A stretch of 59,374 bases of DNA from NCBI GenBank assembly GCA_017937505.1, contig JAGBDL010000032.1, positions 1-59,374 on the forward strand, in the 5' to 3' direction. The position numbers and the translations under genes are program-made. Below are positions 37,822-47,278 of the stretch, piece after piece (positions within the stretch are counted from its first letter, which is position 1; each line of letters starts with the position of its first letter). The stretch comes from Clostridia bacterium. GTDB lineage: Bacteria > Bacillota > Clostridia > Christensenellales > Aristaeellaceae. Below the pieces are notes generated by a model, which was given only the letters and a program-made list of their open reading frames with translations, did not search any database and was not told the DNA's origin.

Positions 37822-38826
37822 ATGGATATTCAGGATTTGATCTCGGTGATTATCCCCGCATACAACATCGCCCGGTGGCTTCCCCGGTGCCTAGACAGCA
37901 TAGCAGCCCAAACCTATTCGCATTGGGAAGTCGTTATTGTCGATGACGGTTCTACGGATGATACCGGGCAGATTGCGGAGCAATACGCCAGGGAATACGC
38001 CCAAATCAGGGTGATTCATAAGCCAAACGGCGGGGTTTCCTCTGCCCGGATGAGGGGCCTAGCGGAAGCCGCCGGTGAGTGGATTGCATTCATTGACGGT
38101 GATGATTGGCTAGAGCCCAATGGACTTGAGATATTGATCCGCAATGCGTACCAGTATCATGCAGATATTTCTCACTATGGTTTTCAGCGCAACTTGCCGG
38201 ACGGGCGGGTTTACTGTTATTACAACACAGGCCGCATTATCTTTCAGGAAGGCATGCAGGGGTGTCTGGATCTGCTGGAAGGAAGCTTTGTAGAACCTGG
38301 AATCTGGAATAAACTCTATCGCCGGCAGCTGTTTGAAGGGCTCGACGGCTGGCTGGACACGTCAATCCGGATCAATGAAGATCTTCTTGTCAACTATTAT
38401 CTTTTCAGGCGAGCAAGCTGTGCGATTTATGAGGATGTCTGCCCTTATCACTACATCGTACACGAGGGTTCGGCAACAACCATTGCCTTGAATGAACATC
38501 TTGTATGGGATCCTATCCGGGTTACACATATTCTGCTAGGGGATTGTCCGAAAGAACTGCACGCAGTCATCTATCGCAGGCTGATCCGGCAGCTTATTGC
38601 TGGAGCAACAAGTCCATTGATAATGAACAGAGAGCTGCTTGTCCCATACCGCAAAGCAACGCGACGGGAGCTGCGCCAAAGGTTATTGCATGTGCTTTGT
38701 GCAGGTGAGTGCGGGCTAAAGCTGAAAACCATGTCGCTATGGGCTACGATTTGGCCGGCAAGCTATGCCTTTGTGCATAAAATCTATGAGAAAGTGACCC
38801 AAGTGAACAGACAATATGAAATGTAG
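37822..38826 (+). CDS. glycosyltransferase family 2
   Basis: The 334-residue GT-A enzyme has SVIIPAYNIARWLPRCLDSI, VVIVDDGSTDDTGQ, KPNGGVSSARMRGL and the metal motif FIDGDDWLEP. The middle part contains GIWNKLYRRQLFE, common in capsule GT2 enzymes. It starts behind GTAGGAGTAGGGAAA. It is the first of three neighbouring GT2 genes with the same layout (next at 38.8 and 39.8 kb). Confidence 0.88.
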   Translation: MDIQDLISVIIPAYNIARWLPRCLDSIAAQTYSHWEVVIVDDGSTDDTGQIAEQYAREYAQIRVIHKPNGGVSSARMRGLAEAAGEWIAFIDGDDWLEPNGLEILIRNAYQYHADISHYGFQRNLPDGRVYCYYNTGRIIFQEGMQGCLDLLEGSFVEPGIWNKLYRRQLFEGLDGWLDTSIRINEDLLVNYYLFRRASCAIYEDVCPYHYIVHEGSATTIALNEHLVWDPIRVTHILLGDCPKELHAVIYRRLIRQLIAGATSPLIMNRELLVPYRKATRRELRQRLLHVLCAGECGLKLKTMSLWATIWPASYAFVHKIYEKVTQVNRQYEM

Positions 38827-38841
38827 CGAGGACACATTCAG

Positions 38842-39798
38842 ATGAAGACAATCAGCGTGATTATACCGGTCTATAAGGTGGAAGCTTATTTGGATCGCTG
38901 TGTACAGTCCATCGTGGATCAGACCTACACGAATCTGGAAATCATCCTGGTGGACGATGGTTCACCGGATCGCTGCCCGCAGATGTGCGACGAATGGGCG
39001 AAAAGGGATTCTCGAATCAGGGTGATCCATCAGCCCAATGCAGGCAGCGGCGCTGCACGGAATACAGCGCTGGATGCTGCCAGGGGCGAGCTGATTGCTT
39101 TTGTGGACAGCGATGATTACATTTCACACGATATGTATGAATATCTCTATAAGCTTATGCTACAGGGGGCGGATATTGCAGAATGTGGTCATGTGGATGT
39201 TGGGCATCATGATAGGGTATTCCAGCCTTCGGATGACAATGTGCGAACGTATACTGTTCAGGAAGCGATGGCAGAGCATATTTGTGACCGTATCTTTCGC
39301 CAGCTGATCTGGAATAAACTCTATCGGCGTGAGATCATTGGCGAGATTCGTTTCCCGGTCGGCAAGAAAATTGATGATGAATTCTTCACCTATCAAGTAC
39401 TAGGCAATGCAAAAACGCTGGTTCGATCTGATAAGATTTGCTATGCGTATCACCAGCAGGAATCCTCTGTTATGCACTCTATGAGCGCCAAGAAACGCTT
39501 GCAGGCGGTGGAGGCAAAGATTCAGCGGCATCAATATATAGAAAAAAACTTCCCGGATTTAACAGTATTGAGTCTGAAGAATCTCTGGTTTACCTGCATG
39601 TATTATGGACAGCTCTCTCTGCGTGAAATGGAAAAAGATCAAGCGGATCAGACGATCAAGTATCTGCGCGGCGTTCTCCGTGAACACCCTTTTTGTCCGA
39701 AGAACTGCACAGCGAAAGAAAAGACCTGGCTATCCTTGGAAAGAGTTTCATTGCGCGGTGTTTGTAGTCTGCGCAATGCCCTGAAAATTGGGTTGTAG
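38842..39798 (+). CDS. glycosyltransferase family 2
   Basis: The 318-residue GT-A enzyme has SVIIPVYKVEAYLDRCVQSI, IILVDDGSPDRCPQMCDEWA, QPNAGSGAARNTALDAARG and the metal motif FVDSDDYIS, then LIWNKLYRREIIGE and DDEFFTYQVLG. It is clearly similar to the following gene and to the one at 46.3 kb, so these are paralogues. It probably adds one sugar of the repeat unit. Confidence 0.88.
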   Translation: MKTISVIIPVYKVEAYLDRCVQSIVDQTYTNLEIILVDDGSPDRCPQMCDEWAKRDSRIRVIHQPNAGSGAARNTALDAARGELIAFVDSDDYISHDMYEYLYKLMLQGADIAECGHVDVGHHDRVFQPSDDNVRTYTVQEAMAEHICDRIFRQLIWNKLYRREIIGEIRFPVGKKIDDEFFTYQVLGNAKTLVRSDKICYAYHQQESSVMHSMSAKKRLQAVEAKIQRHQYIEKNFPDLTVLSLKNLWFTCMYYGQLSLREMEKDQADQTIKYLRGVLREHPFCPKNCTAKEKTWLSLERVSLRGVCSLRNALKIGL

Positions 39799-39824
39799 AT
39801 TGGGATGAAAGGAAGCCGAAGTGC

Positions 39825-40769
39825 ATGATGGAAACGGAACTGGTTTCTGTAATCGTTCCCGTGTATAATGTGGAACGGTTCCTGGAAAAGTGCATAGAGA
39901 GTATCTGCTGCCAGACCTATTCCCAGATGGAAATCATCCTGGTGGATGATGGTTCAACAGATCGTTCCGGCGCAGTTTGTGACGAATGGGCGCAGAAGGA
40001 TTCACGGATTCGGGTGATCCATAAACAGAACGGCGGGTTGTCTGATGCCAGAAACGCCGGTATTGAGATTGCTGTCGGCAGTTGGCTTATGTTTGTGGAC
40101 AGCGATGACACGATCACGTTGGATACCATTGAACGGATGCATCAGGCTGCAACGGAGCATCACTGCGAGATGGCGGTATGCAATATAGTGCGTACCTTTG
40201 ACGACGGGACAACCGAGCTGTTTTATCATCCTGTCGATCAACTGACTGTATGGGCAGGAAAGCAGCGGTTTGAGACTTTGAAGCAGCCTTCTGCCTGCAA
40301 CAAGCTGTTCAGAGCAGAACTGTTCCATGAGGTGCGTTTCCCCAAGGGGAAATTCTACGAAGATACCTTTGTCTATCATGTGCTAGCGCATCGGGCAAGC
40401 CGGATTGTCCTGACGGGTCACGATGGTTACTACTATCTTTCTCGCAAAGAAAGCATCTTAGGACATCCAACTTATACAGACCGTTATTTTGATTTTGTCG
40501 AAGCAGTTTACTGCAGAATGATGTATTTGATTGAACATCAGATTGCTTATTATGCCGAAGAAGCATGCTTGAGCATGTATGCGGCGGTGGCGAATGCCGA
40601 GAAATACATTGTGAAAACTAAGGAAAATGCAAAAAAGCGGGGACAAATGCGCAGATGGTATCGAAAGGCGTATCTCCATCTGATGAAGCAGCCGGACGCA
40701 GGACTGAGGCAAAAGCTGCGGTTGATGCTGCTGCGTTATTTCCCGATGCTGCATCGTATAGTTTATTAG
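39825..40769 (+). CDS. glycosyltransferase family 2
   Basis: The 314-residue GT-A enzyme has VSVIVPVYNVERFLEKCIES, IILVDDGSTDRSGAVCDEWA, KQNGGLSDARNAGIE and the metal motif FVDSDDTIT, then SACNKLFRAELF and FYEDTFVYHVLAHRA. Two ATG codons (39825 and 39828) are adjacent; the first is used. The purine-rich AAAGGAAGCCGAAG lies upstream. Its terminal region is basic and may touch the membrane. Confidence 0.88.
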   Translation: MMETELVSVIVPVYNVERFLEKCIESICCQTYSQMEIILVDDGSTDRSGAVCDEWAQKDSRIRVIHKQNGGLSDARNAGIEIAVGSWLMFVDSDDTITLDTIERMHQAATEHHCEMAVCNIVRTFDDGTTELFYHPVDQLTVWAGKQRFETLKQPSACNKLFRAELFHEVRFPKGKFYEDTFVYHVLAHRASRIVLTGHDGYYYLSRKESILGHPTYTDRYFDFVEAVYCRMMYLIEHQIAYYAEEACLSMYAAVANAEKYIVKTKENAKKRGQMRRWYRKAYLHLMKQPDAGLRQKLRLMLLRYFPMLHRIVY

Positions 40770-40782
40770 GAGGAGTTAAAAG

Positions 40783-41787
40783 ATGGCACAGGGGAAGAGA
40801 TTACACCGGTTAACCAATATCCGCGCTATGGCCATCTTTATGGTGGTGCTGGGGCATAGCATAATTCTATATTCCTCTGCATGGAATCTGTATGAAACTT
40901 CTGTTTCGGCCCCCTTTTTGGATATGCTGAAGAAGATCATTGACATCCCGCAGATGCTCCTGTTCTTCTCTCTCTCCGGGTACTTGTTCGTCTTTTCGCA
41001 CCAGAAAAAACGGGGAATACTGAATCTGGTAAAGTCCAAGGCGATGCGGTTGTTGGTTCCGTTTTTGGGGATTGGAGTTTTCTGGCTTCTTCCGATAAGG
41101 CTTTTGATTCACTATCCTGGATATGAGGGCCTGACCATTCAAGCGTTTGCTGTAAAACTGATGACCATCAATGATGTTGGTCATCTCTGGTTTCTTCCTG
41201 CGCTGTTCTTTGTGTTCCTGTTGAGCGAAGTGATCCTGACCGTTGCAGAAAAAATACCCTGGGTCAAGAAGCACCCGGAGGTGTTCCTTTGCCTTGTGGC
41301 GTTTGCTTTGTATCTGGAGGGCTACCGTATTGGATTTGGATATGCGCCGCTGCTGAGTGCATATAACTACCTGCTCTGGTTCAGCCTAGGATATGCGTTG
41401 CATATCTGGAAGGACATGTTGAAGAAAACCTATGCCCTAGTTCCGTTGAAGTGGGCATTAATTCTTGTCAATCTGGTGCTGATCGGTTACTGCGTAACAG
41501 CGGACTCCATGCGTCTGACGCTGTCCCTGTTGATGAAGGGACTGTGCATTATCAATGCTTATGGCGCAGTCCCGGACGAGACCTGCGAGATCGTGGAAAA
41601 GATTGACCGCAACAGCTTCGGTATCTATCTGTTCCACTCTCCGCTGATTTACATAACATATGCAACCATCCCGGACGCAAGCCCATTCATTGTTGTATTT
41701 CTGAACCTGGTTGTTTTTGGCGCGGCGGCCTATGGTCTGAGCGAGCTGGTGCGTAGAACGAAATTGAAAGCTTTGATTGGCGAGTAA
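40783..41787 (+). CDS. acyltransferase family 3 (membrane O-acetyltransferase type)
   Basis: The 334-residue protein has about ten hydrophobic segments. The N-terminal LHRLTNIRAMAIFMVVLGHS carries the conserved Arg and the His that is catalytic in this family, and DVGHLWFLPALFFVFLL and SFGIYLFHSPLIYI follow the usual pattern (WFL, YLFH). Such proteins acetylate or otherwise acylate sugars of the exopolysaccharide. It starts behind AGGAGGAGTTAAAAG. Its end lies one base before the next gene. Confidence 0.88.
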   Translation: MAQGKRLHRLTNIRAMAIFMVVLGHSIILYSSAWNLYETSVSAPFLDMLKKIIDIPQMLLFFSLSGYLFVFSHQKKRGILNLVKSKAMRLLVPFLGIGVFWLLPIRLLIHYPGYEGLTIQAFAVKLMTINDVGHLWFLPALFFVFLLSEVILTVAEKIPWVKKHPEVFLCLVAFALYLEGYRIGFGYAPLLSAYNYLLWFSLGYALHIWKDMLKKTYALVPLKWALILVNLVLIGYCVTADSMRLTLSLLMKGLCIINAYGAVPDETCEIVEKIDRNSFGIYLFHSPLIYITYATIPDASPFIVVFLNLVVFGAAAYGLSELVRRTKLKALIGE

Positions 41788-41788
41788 C

Positions 41789-42403
41789 ATGAACCTGATT
41801 TCCAGAATTGAGTGGCGGCTGTATAAGACACTGAGATGTCTCCGGCTAAAAAATCATCATCCGACGATCATCGCATCGAACTGTATCGGTACTTTCATAT
41901 ATTATGATATGAAAATGCGATTCAATTCGCCGACCATCAACCTCAGCTTTGATATGAACGACTTTGTGCGGTTCCTTGAGAATCTGCATGGGTATCTGGA
42001 GCAGCCGGTGGTTCCCTATGAGGACGATCGATTTGACTATCCCTGCGGAATGGTGGGCGACGTGGAGATCCGATTTAACCACTATAAGACCGTTGAAGAA
42101 GCGGCAGCCAAATGGAACGAGCGCAAGCAGCGTATAGATTGGGACAACCTGTTCATCATCGGAATTGACGGAGATGGCTGTACGTATGAGAGCATGCAGC
42201 GTTTTGATTCGCTGCCATACAAGAATAAGGTGATCTTTACGCACAAGCCCTATCCCGAATTCACATCCGCTTACTATCTGCGGGGGTTTGAAGATCGCGA
42301 CGGCGTATATAGGCCTACGGATTTCAAGGATCAGTTCCTGATTCGGCGCTATATGGATCAATTCGATTATATCTCCTTTCTCAATGGAAAGGGCTTCAAA
42401 TAA
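41789..42403 (+). CDS. DUF1919-family exopolysaccharide biosynthesis protein
   Basis: The 204-residue protein has the DUF1919 pattern: NHHPTIIASNCIGTFIYYDM near the N-terminus, then SPTINLSFDMNDFVRFLENL, CGMVGDVEIRFNHYKTVEEA and WNERKQRIDWDNLFII. Family members sit in capsule loci and their activity is not established; a sugar-modifying transferase is suspected. ATG 41789 is used although an in-frame TTG at 41777 lies in the end of the previous gene. The N-terminus is basic with no clear signal. Confidence 0.78.
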   Translation: MNLISRIEWRLYKTLRCLRLKNHHPTIIASNCIGTFIYYDMKMRFNSPTINLSFDMNDFVRFLENLHGYLEQPVVPYEDDRFDYPCGMVGDVEIRFNHYKTVEEAAAKWNERKQRIDWDNLFIIGIDGDGCTYESMQRFDSLPYKNKVIFTHKPYPEFTSAYYLRGFEDRDGVYRPTDFKDQFLIRRYMDQFDYISFLNGKGFK

Positions 42404-42412
42404 GGAGCAATT

Positions 42413-44236
42413 ATGGCGAACATACCGAAAATCATACATTACTGCTGGGTGGGCGGAAATCCCAAGCCCCAGTCTGTATTGTATTGCATTGAAAGCTGGA
42501 AGCGCTGTTGTCCCGATTACGAAATTCTGGAGTGGAACGAAACCAACTATGATTTCATGAAAAACGAATATATGCGCCAGGCTTATCAGGCAAAGAAGTG
42601 GGGCTTTGTTCCCGACTATGCCCGGCTGGATATTGTCTATGAGCATGGCGGCATTTATTTGGATACCGATGTGGAGATGGTTCGCTCTTTTGACCATTTG
42701 CTGGAGCATGAGTGCTTCTTTGGCTTTGAGGACACCGGCGACGGCGAGTTTTTTGTCAACTGCGGTCATGGCTTTGGCGCTGCGCCTCACCATGAAGCAG
42801 TTCGGAAGGCTCGCGACCTGTATGAACGCCTTTCTTTCACCGATGCAAGCGGAGTCCTGAATTTGCTTGCATCGCCTTACTATACAACCCAGTCTTTGCG
42901 CCAGTTGGGACTTGTGCAGGAAAATCGGGATCAGATGCTCGAAGGGGTACAGGTTTACGCTTCCGATGTGCTTTGCCCCAAGAATTTCCGCACCGGGCAG
43001 CTGCACAAGACTTCCCGAACGGTTTCTATCCACCATTTCAGTGCGAGTTGGGTGGATGAAAAAATCAAGGCCGAAATGGCTCACCAGCAGAGGATGAAAA
43101 ACCGATTTGGCAATCGAATTGGCGGCTATGTGCTCTATGCGGAGAGCGTTATGCAAAAATACAGCACCAGGGATTTGTTCACCACTGTGCCGGTCCGCGC
43201 GGCAAAGAAAGCAAAGGGCAAGCTGATTGCTGCTAAAGATGCAGCTCCGTATTATTGGGGATTGGTCAATGCAAAAATGACGCATCCCGGAATGGAAGCG
43301 CCGGTGCTTTTAGATACCAGCATGGACAGTGATAATTGCGGTGATCGTATCATCATGGAAAACTGTCTGATGCAGCTATCGGAATGCATGGATGTTTCGG
43401 GTCTGGCGCATGTTCCCACCCACCGTTTCCTGACGGAAGCGGAGAACAAACGCCTGAGGGCTGCCGGGACAAAGATCCTTTGCGGTACGAATATTTTGTC
43501 CGGTCATATGCGGACGTATGGCCTTTGGAAGCTGGGCGCGGCAGTCGCGCCGTATCGGAACACAATTTTGATGGGTGTGGGCTTTGACGCCAAGGATCAA
43601 ACCTTTGACGGCTATACAAAACAGCTGATGCATACGATTCTCAGCAAGAACGGAATCCATTCCGTTCGGGACAGCTTTTCAGAAAGAAAGCTGAAAGCAA
43701 TGGGCATCAGCAATGTATTGAATACCGGCTGTCCCACCATGTGGAACCTGACGCCAGAGCATTGCGCAAAAATTCCGTCTGCCAAGGCCTCCAAAGTCGT
43801 ATGTACCATTACGGATTACAGACGGGACGAGCAAAACGACAGGGCGATGCTGGACATTCTGTTGGAGAGCTATGAGAAAGTCTATCTTTGGCTGCAGGGC
43901 CGGGATGATTTGGCCTATATCCGGGAGCTCGGTTATGAGGACAAGCTGGAGCTGATCGCATCTACTCTGGAAGCATACGATGCTGTACTTGCGACCGATG
44001 ATCTTGACTATATTGGCACTCGGCTCCATGCGGGTATCCGCGCGCTGAGCAAGGGCCATCGCAGTTTGGTTATTTCAATAGACAATCGGGCGGAATGTAT
44101 TGGTGCAGATACAGGACTTCCAATACTTAAGCGAGAAGACGTATGCTTGATGCTTAATGAGCAGCTGAGCCGCAGCTTTGAAACAAATATCACTTTGCCC
44201 CGAGAAAACATTATCCGGTGGAAAGAACAGTTCTAA
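42413..44236 (+). CDS. bifunctional GT32-type glycosyltransferase / polysaccharide pyruvyl transferase
   Basis: The 607-residue protein joins two domains. Residues 1 to about 245 form a capsular GT32-like glycosyltransferase: IPKIIHYCWVGGNPKPQSVL, VPDYARLDIVYEHGGIYLDT with the DxD motif in LDTDVE (about 83-88), and the H-x2-S-A-S-W segment. From about residue 290 a polysaccharide pyruvyl transferase domain follows: DTSMDSDNCGDRIIMENCL, GTKILCGTNILSG, VRDSFSERKLKAMG and GTRLHAGIRALS. The domains are usually separate genes. The fusion suggests addition of a hexose followed by its 4,6- or 3,4-pyruvyl ketal decoration. The start follows AAGGAGCAATT. Confidence 0.85.
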   Translation: MANIPKIIHYCWVGGNPKPQSVLYCIESWKRCCPDYEILEWNETNYDFMKNEYMRQAYQAKKWGFVPDYARLDIVYEHGGIYLDTDVEMVRSFDHLLEHECFFGFEDTGDGEFFVNCGHGFGAAPHHEAVRKARDLYERLSFTDASGVLNLLASPYYTTQSLRQLGLVQENRDQMLEGVQVYASDVLCPKNFRTGQLHKTSRTVSIHHFSASWVDEKIKAEMAHQQRMKNRFGNRIGGYVLYAESVMQKYSTRDLFTTVPVRAAKKAKGKLIAAKDAAPYYWGLVNAKMTHPGMEAPVLLDTSMDSDNCGDRIIMENCLMQLSECMDVSGLAHVPTHRFLTEAENKRLRAAGTKILCGTNILSGHMRTYGLWKLGAAVAPYRNTILMGVGFDAKDQTFDGYTKQLMHTILSKNGIHSVRDSFSERKLKAMGISNVLNTGCPTMWNLTPEHCAKIPSAKASKVVCTITDYRRDEQNDRAMLDILLESYEKVYLWLQGRDDLAYIRELGYEDKLELIASTLEAYDAVLATDDLDYIGTRLHAGIRALSKGHRSLVISIDNRAECIGADTGLPILKREDVCLMLNEQLSRSFETNITLPRENIIRWKEQF

Positions 44237-44257
44237 TTCTGAAGAGGTAAGAATCAG

Positions 44258-45187
44258 ATGGTATCAATCAAGAATAGACTAATTGCAATATACGAGAGAA
44301 TTTATGCTTCCGATTGTGTTATGAATGCAGTTTACCGTCGGAACAATAAAGATTATCGGTTGAATATTATGACCACTGAAGAAACAATCGAAACCATGCT
44401 GGAATCGAATTGCTCAATTGCACGTTTTGGTGAGGGAGAATTCGAATTAATTTTGGAACCGTATTTAGACCTAGGCTTTCAGACACATGATGCAAAACTG
44501 GCAGATCGACTGAAAGGCGTTCTTGGAAACCAGAATTCGAATTTGCTGATCTGCATTCCTTATGCGCTTAACGATATTGGCGGCCGGACAGAACATTCAC
44601 GGAAATTTTGGTTCCACTGGGGGAAAAACCGAGATCAGCATCACCGTATTGTATCCCTGATTCGCCAGCTTCATCCGAACGGGTATTGCTTTGGCGATAC
44701 TCAGATTACCAGGCCCTACATTGCCTATAAAACCCCGGAACACGGAGCACAGCTTTTTCCTAAACTAAAGCAGCTGTGGGAAGGGCGGAATATCCTTTTT
44801 GTGGAGGGTGAGAAGACCCGGCTGGGTGTTGGTAACGATCTGTTTGTCAACGCCCGCTCCATCAAGCGGGTACTGTGTCCTGCTACGAATGCATTCGACC
44901 ACTATGACGAGATTCTGAAGACAATCAAAAGCGTCTGGAATGGTGAACTGATTCTGCTGGCCCTGGGTCCCACCGCCACAGTGTTGGCTGCTGATTTGGC
45001 CGACAGCGGTATGCGGACGCTGGACCTGGGCCATTTGGACATCGAATACGAGTGGTTCCGCACTGGAGCAACAAGTCATGACCAGGTAGTGGGTAAATAT
45101 ACCAATGAAGCTGCTGATGGCTACGAGGTCACCGTCTGTGAGGATGAAATCTACCTGGGACAGATCCTGCGCCGGGTCGGCTGCTAA
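44258..45187 (+). CDS. GT-D-fold glycosyltransferase (SP_1767-like)
   Basis: The 309-residue protein has SIARFGEGEFELI (about residues 50-62), which is the FGEGE motif of the GT-D-fold family first seen in streptococcal SP_1767-type enzymes. Further family stretches are PYALNDI, NRDQHHRIV, FGDTQITRPYI and LILLALGPTATVLAADLA near the end. It transfers a sugar, likely glucose or a related hexose, but the acceptor here is unknown. It is followed after 2 bases by a pyruvyl transferase gene. Codon use is among the most AT-rich of the locus at its 5' end. Confidence 0.82.
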   Translation: MVSIKNRLIAIYERIYASDCVMNAVYRRNNKDYRLNIMTTEETIETMLESNCSIARFGEGEFELILEPYLDLGFQTHDAKLADRLKGVLGNQNSNLLICIPYALNDIGGRTEHSRKFWFHWGKNRDQHHRIVSLIRQLHPNGYCFGDTQITRPYIAYKTPEHGAQLFPKLKQLWEGRNILFVEGEKTRLGVGNDLFVNARSIKRVLCPATNAFDHYDEILKTIKSVWNGELILLALGPTATVLAADLADSGMRTLDLGHLDIEYEWFRTGATSHDQVVGKYTNEAADGYEVTVCEDEIYLGQILRRVGC

Positions 45188-45189
45188 AC

Positions 45190-46278
45190 ATGAGAAACGC
45201 AATGAATCAAGATATCTTACAGCCCCTGCGGCGTATTCATGGTCACTTCCATGAATGGACAATCAAAAAGAAGGCGGCGCAGCAGCTACGCCGGACCATC
45301 CGGAATGTGTCCGGACCGGTTGCGCTGATCGTGGGAACGCCGGATCATGAAAACATCGGCGACAGCGCCATTGCATGTGCGGAAACGGCTTTTCTGCGGA
45401 AACTCGGTTTCGAGCCTATTGAGATTACTAACAACGAATACCGCCTGAATCCCATGCTCCTTTCACACGGCGTGGTAGCTCATTCCCTGATTTGTATGCA
45501 TGGCGGCGGTAATATGGGAAACCAGTGGCATCGGGAGGAATTAATCCGCCATGAAATCATCCGGAAGCTGCCTCGTAATCCTGTTGTAATCTTTCCTCAG
45601 ACGCTGTACTATACCCCTGATGAAGACGGCGCCCAAAAGGCGAAGCTGTCCGCTGTGGTGTACAACGGACGCAAAAAGCTGACAATGGTGGACCGCGAAC
45701 AGAAGACCTTCGGTGAAATGCAGCGACTTTATCCAGATACCCACGTCATGCTGGTTCCCGATATTGTCCTTTCGGCGGACATGGACACCTTCGGAGCGAA
45801 GTCCCATTCGCGCAGCGGTGTGCTGCTGTGCATGCGCACTGACGTGGAGCGGTCCATGACCGATGAAGATCGCCGTTCTATCGAACAGCAACTGAAGCAG
45901 AAAGGGCTGCCATTCCGGTATACCGATATGATGGGTAGCCATACTGTCACAAAGGAAAACCGCCTTGTTTCTGTCTGCGAGAAGATGGAAGAGTTTACTC
46001 GGGCACGTCTGGTGATTACGGATCGTCTGCATGGAATGGTGTTTGCTGCTATTACTGGGACGCCCTGTATTGTCTTCAGTAACTACAATCATAAAGTGCG
46101 CGGGACGTACGAATGGATCCAGGATCTAGGCTATATCCATTTTGCTGATTCCGTGTCAGAGGTATCTGACAATTGCAGCAGACTTTATGGGCTGCAGAAC
46201 TGCAGGTTTGATAACCGTGCGTTGCAACCTTATTATGAAAAACTGGCCGAGGTTATGAAAAACTATGTCCAGAATTAG
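45190..46278 (+). CDS. polysaccharide pyruvyl transferase family protein
   Basis: The 362-residue protein shows the family pattern VGTPDHENIGDSAIACAETA (with the N-IGD core), HGGGNMGNQWHREE, VVIFPQTLYYTPDE, MVDREQKTFGEMQRLYP, and the C-terminal LVITDRLHGMVFAAITGTPC with the conserved RLHG. It is like the EpsO/WcaK type. It adds pyruvate ketals, or in some relatives another group, to polysaccharide sugars. The start at 45190 is used; ATG 45202 is an alternative. Its end overlaps the next gene by 14 bases. Confidence 0.87.
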   Translation: MRNAMNQDILQPLRRIHGHFHEWTIKKKAAQQLRRTIRNVSGPVALIVGTPDHENIGDSAIACAETAFLRKLGFEPIEITNNEYRLNPMLLSHGVVAHSLICMHGGGNMGNQWHREELIRHEIIRKLPRNPVVIFPQTLYYTPDEDGAQKAKLSAVVYNGRKKLTMVDREQKTFGEMQRLYPDTHVMLVPDIVLSADMDTFGAKSHSRSGVLLCMRTDVERSMTDEDRRSIEQQLKQKGLPFRYTDMMGSHTVTKENRLVSVCEKMEEFTRARLVITDRLHGMVFAAITGTPCIVFSNYNHKVRGTYEWIQDLGYIHFADSVSEVSDNCSRLYGLQNCRFDNRALQPYYEKLAEVMKNYVQN

Positions 46279-47278
46279 TATCATCGTTCCAGTCTATCGG
46301 GTTGAACCCTATCTGGACCGGTGTGTCAAAAGTATTCTCTGTCAGACATTTGAAGACTTCGATCTGGTCCTCGTGGATGACGGCAGTCCGGACCGTTGCG
46401 GTGCTATATGCGATGCCTATGCAGCTGCTGATCCAAGGGTTCATGTGATCCATCAACAAAACGGCGGTGTGTCCGCAGCCCGCAATTCGGGGATTGACTG
46501 GTCTTTTGAGAGCAGTGACAGTGGGTTTCTGACCTTCATTGATTCGGATGATTATGTGAAGCCGACAATGCTGAAAACGCTTTTTGATGCGTTGATGGAA
46601 AACAACGCCGATATTAGTGTCTGCGGAGAATATCATTTCAACGAATCCCCTGAAAAGGTTTTCCAGAAGAACTTTGCGGGCTGTGTGATGCATGGCGGTG
46701 CAGATGCCTGCCGGATGATTTATACGGGAGAAGCCGGACATGCTTCATTCGTTTCCGCCTGGGGCAAGCTGTACCGGAAAGAACTGTTCTCACAGATCCG
46801 GTATCCTGCTGGAAAAATTCATGAAGATCAGTTTACAACGTATCGGGTGATGTATGCTGCCCGCAGTGTGGTGGAGACTGGTGCATGTCTGTATGGATAC
46901 TTCTACAATGAAACTGGCATCACCCATTCCCGCTTTTCAATAAGGCGTTACGATGATGTAGACGCTTGTAATCAAGCGATCAATTTCTTCCAAGAGAGGC
47001 ACGAAGACGGAATCGCAGAAGCTGCGCAGATGCGCAGACGCACCCTGATTGCCAAATATGCCATCTATGCTAGAAAGGCAGGGATTTACAGACAGATCCC
47101 TGCGTACTACAGAATGAGCGTACCGAGGGTATATGCTGAACTGAAGCAGATCCTTGGGTTGGATCACTGCGAATACTTTCTGAATCAGTATTATCCACGC
47201 TATATTCGTCTGTGCGCAGTCATTAGAAAAATCTGTGGCATCATCAGGCACAATCCTTACGGAGGAAAACATGCATAA
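46265..47278 (+). CDS. glycosyltransferase family 2
   Basis: The 337-residue GT-A enzyme has SIIVPVYRVEPYLDRCVKSI, LVLVDDGSPDRCGAICDAYA, QQNGGVSAARNSGIDW and the metal motif FIDSDDYVKP, then SAWGKLYRKELFSQIRYPAG. It is a paralogue of the enzymes at 38.8 and 39.8 kb. ATG 46265 lies within the end of the pyruvyl transferase gene. Its 3' end is followed closely by the flippase gene, whose start overlaps it by 8 bases. Confidence 0.88.
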   Translation: MSRISIIVPVYRVEPYLDRCVKSILCQTFEDFDLVLVDDGSPDRCGAICDAYAAADPRVHVIHQQNGGVSAARNSGIDWSFESSDSGFLTFIDSDDYVKPTMLKTLFDALMENNADISVCGEYHFNESPEKVFQKNFAGCVMHGGADACRMIYTGEAGHASFVSAWGKLYRKELFSQIRYPAGKIHEDQFTTYRVMYAARSVVETGACLYGYFYNETGITHSRFSIRRYDDVDACNQAINFFQERHEDGIAEAAQMRRRTLIAKYAIYARKAGIYRQIPAYYRMSVPRVYAELKQILGLDHCEYFLNQYYPRYIRLCAVIRKICGIIRHNPYGGKHA

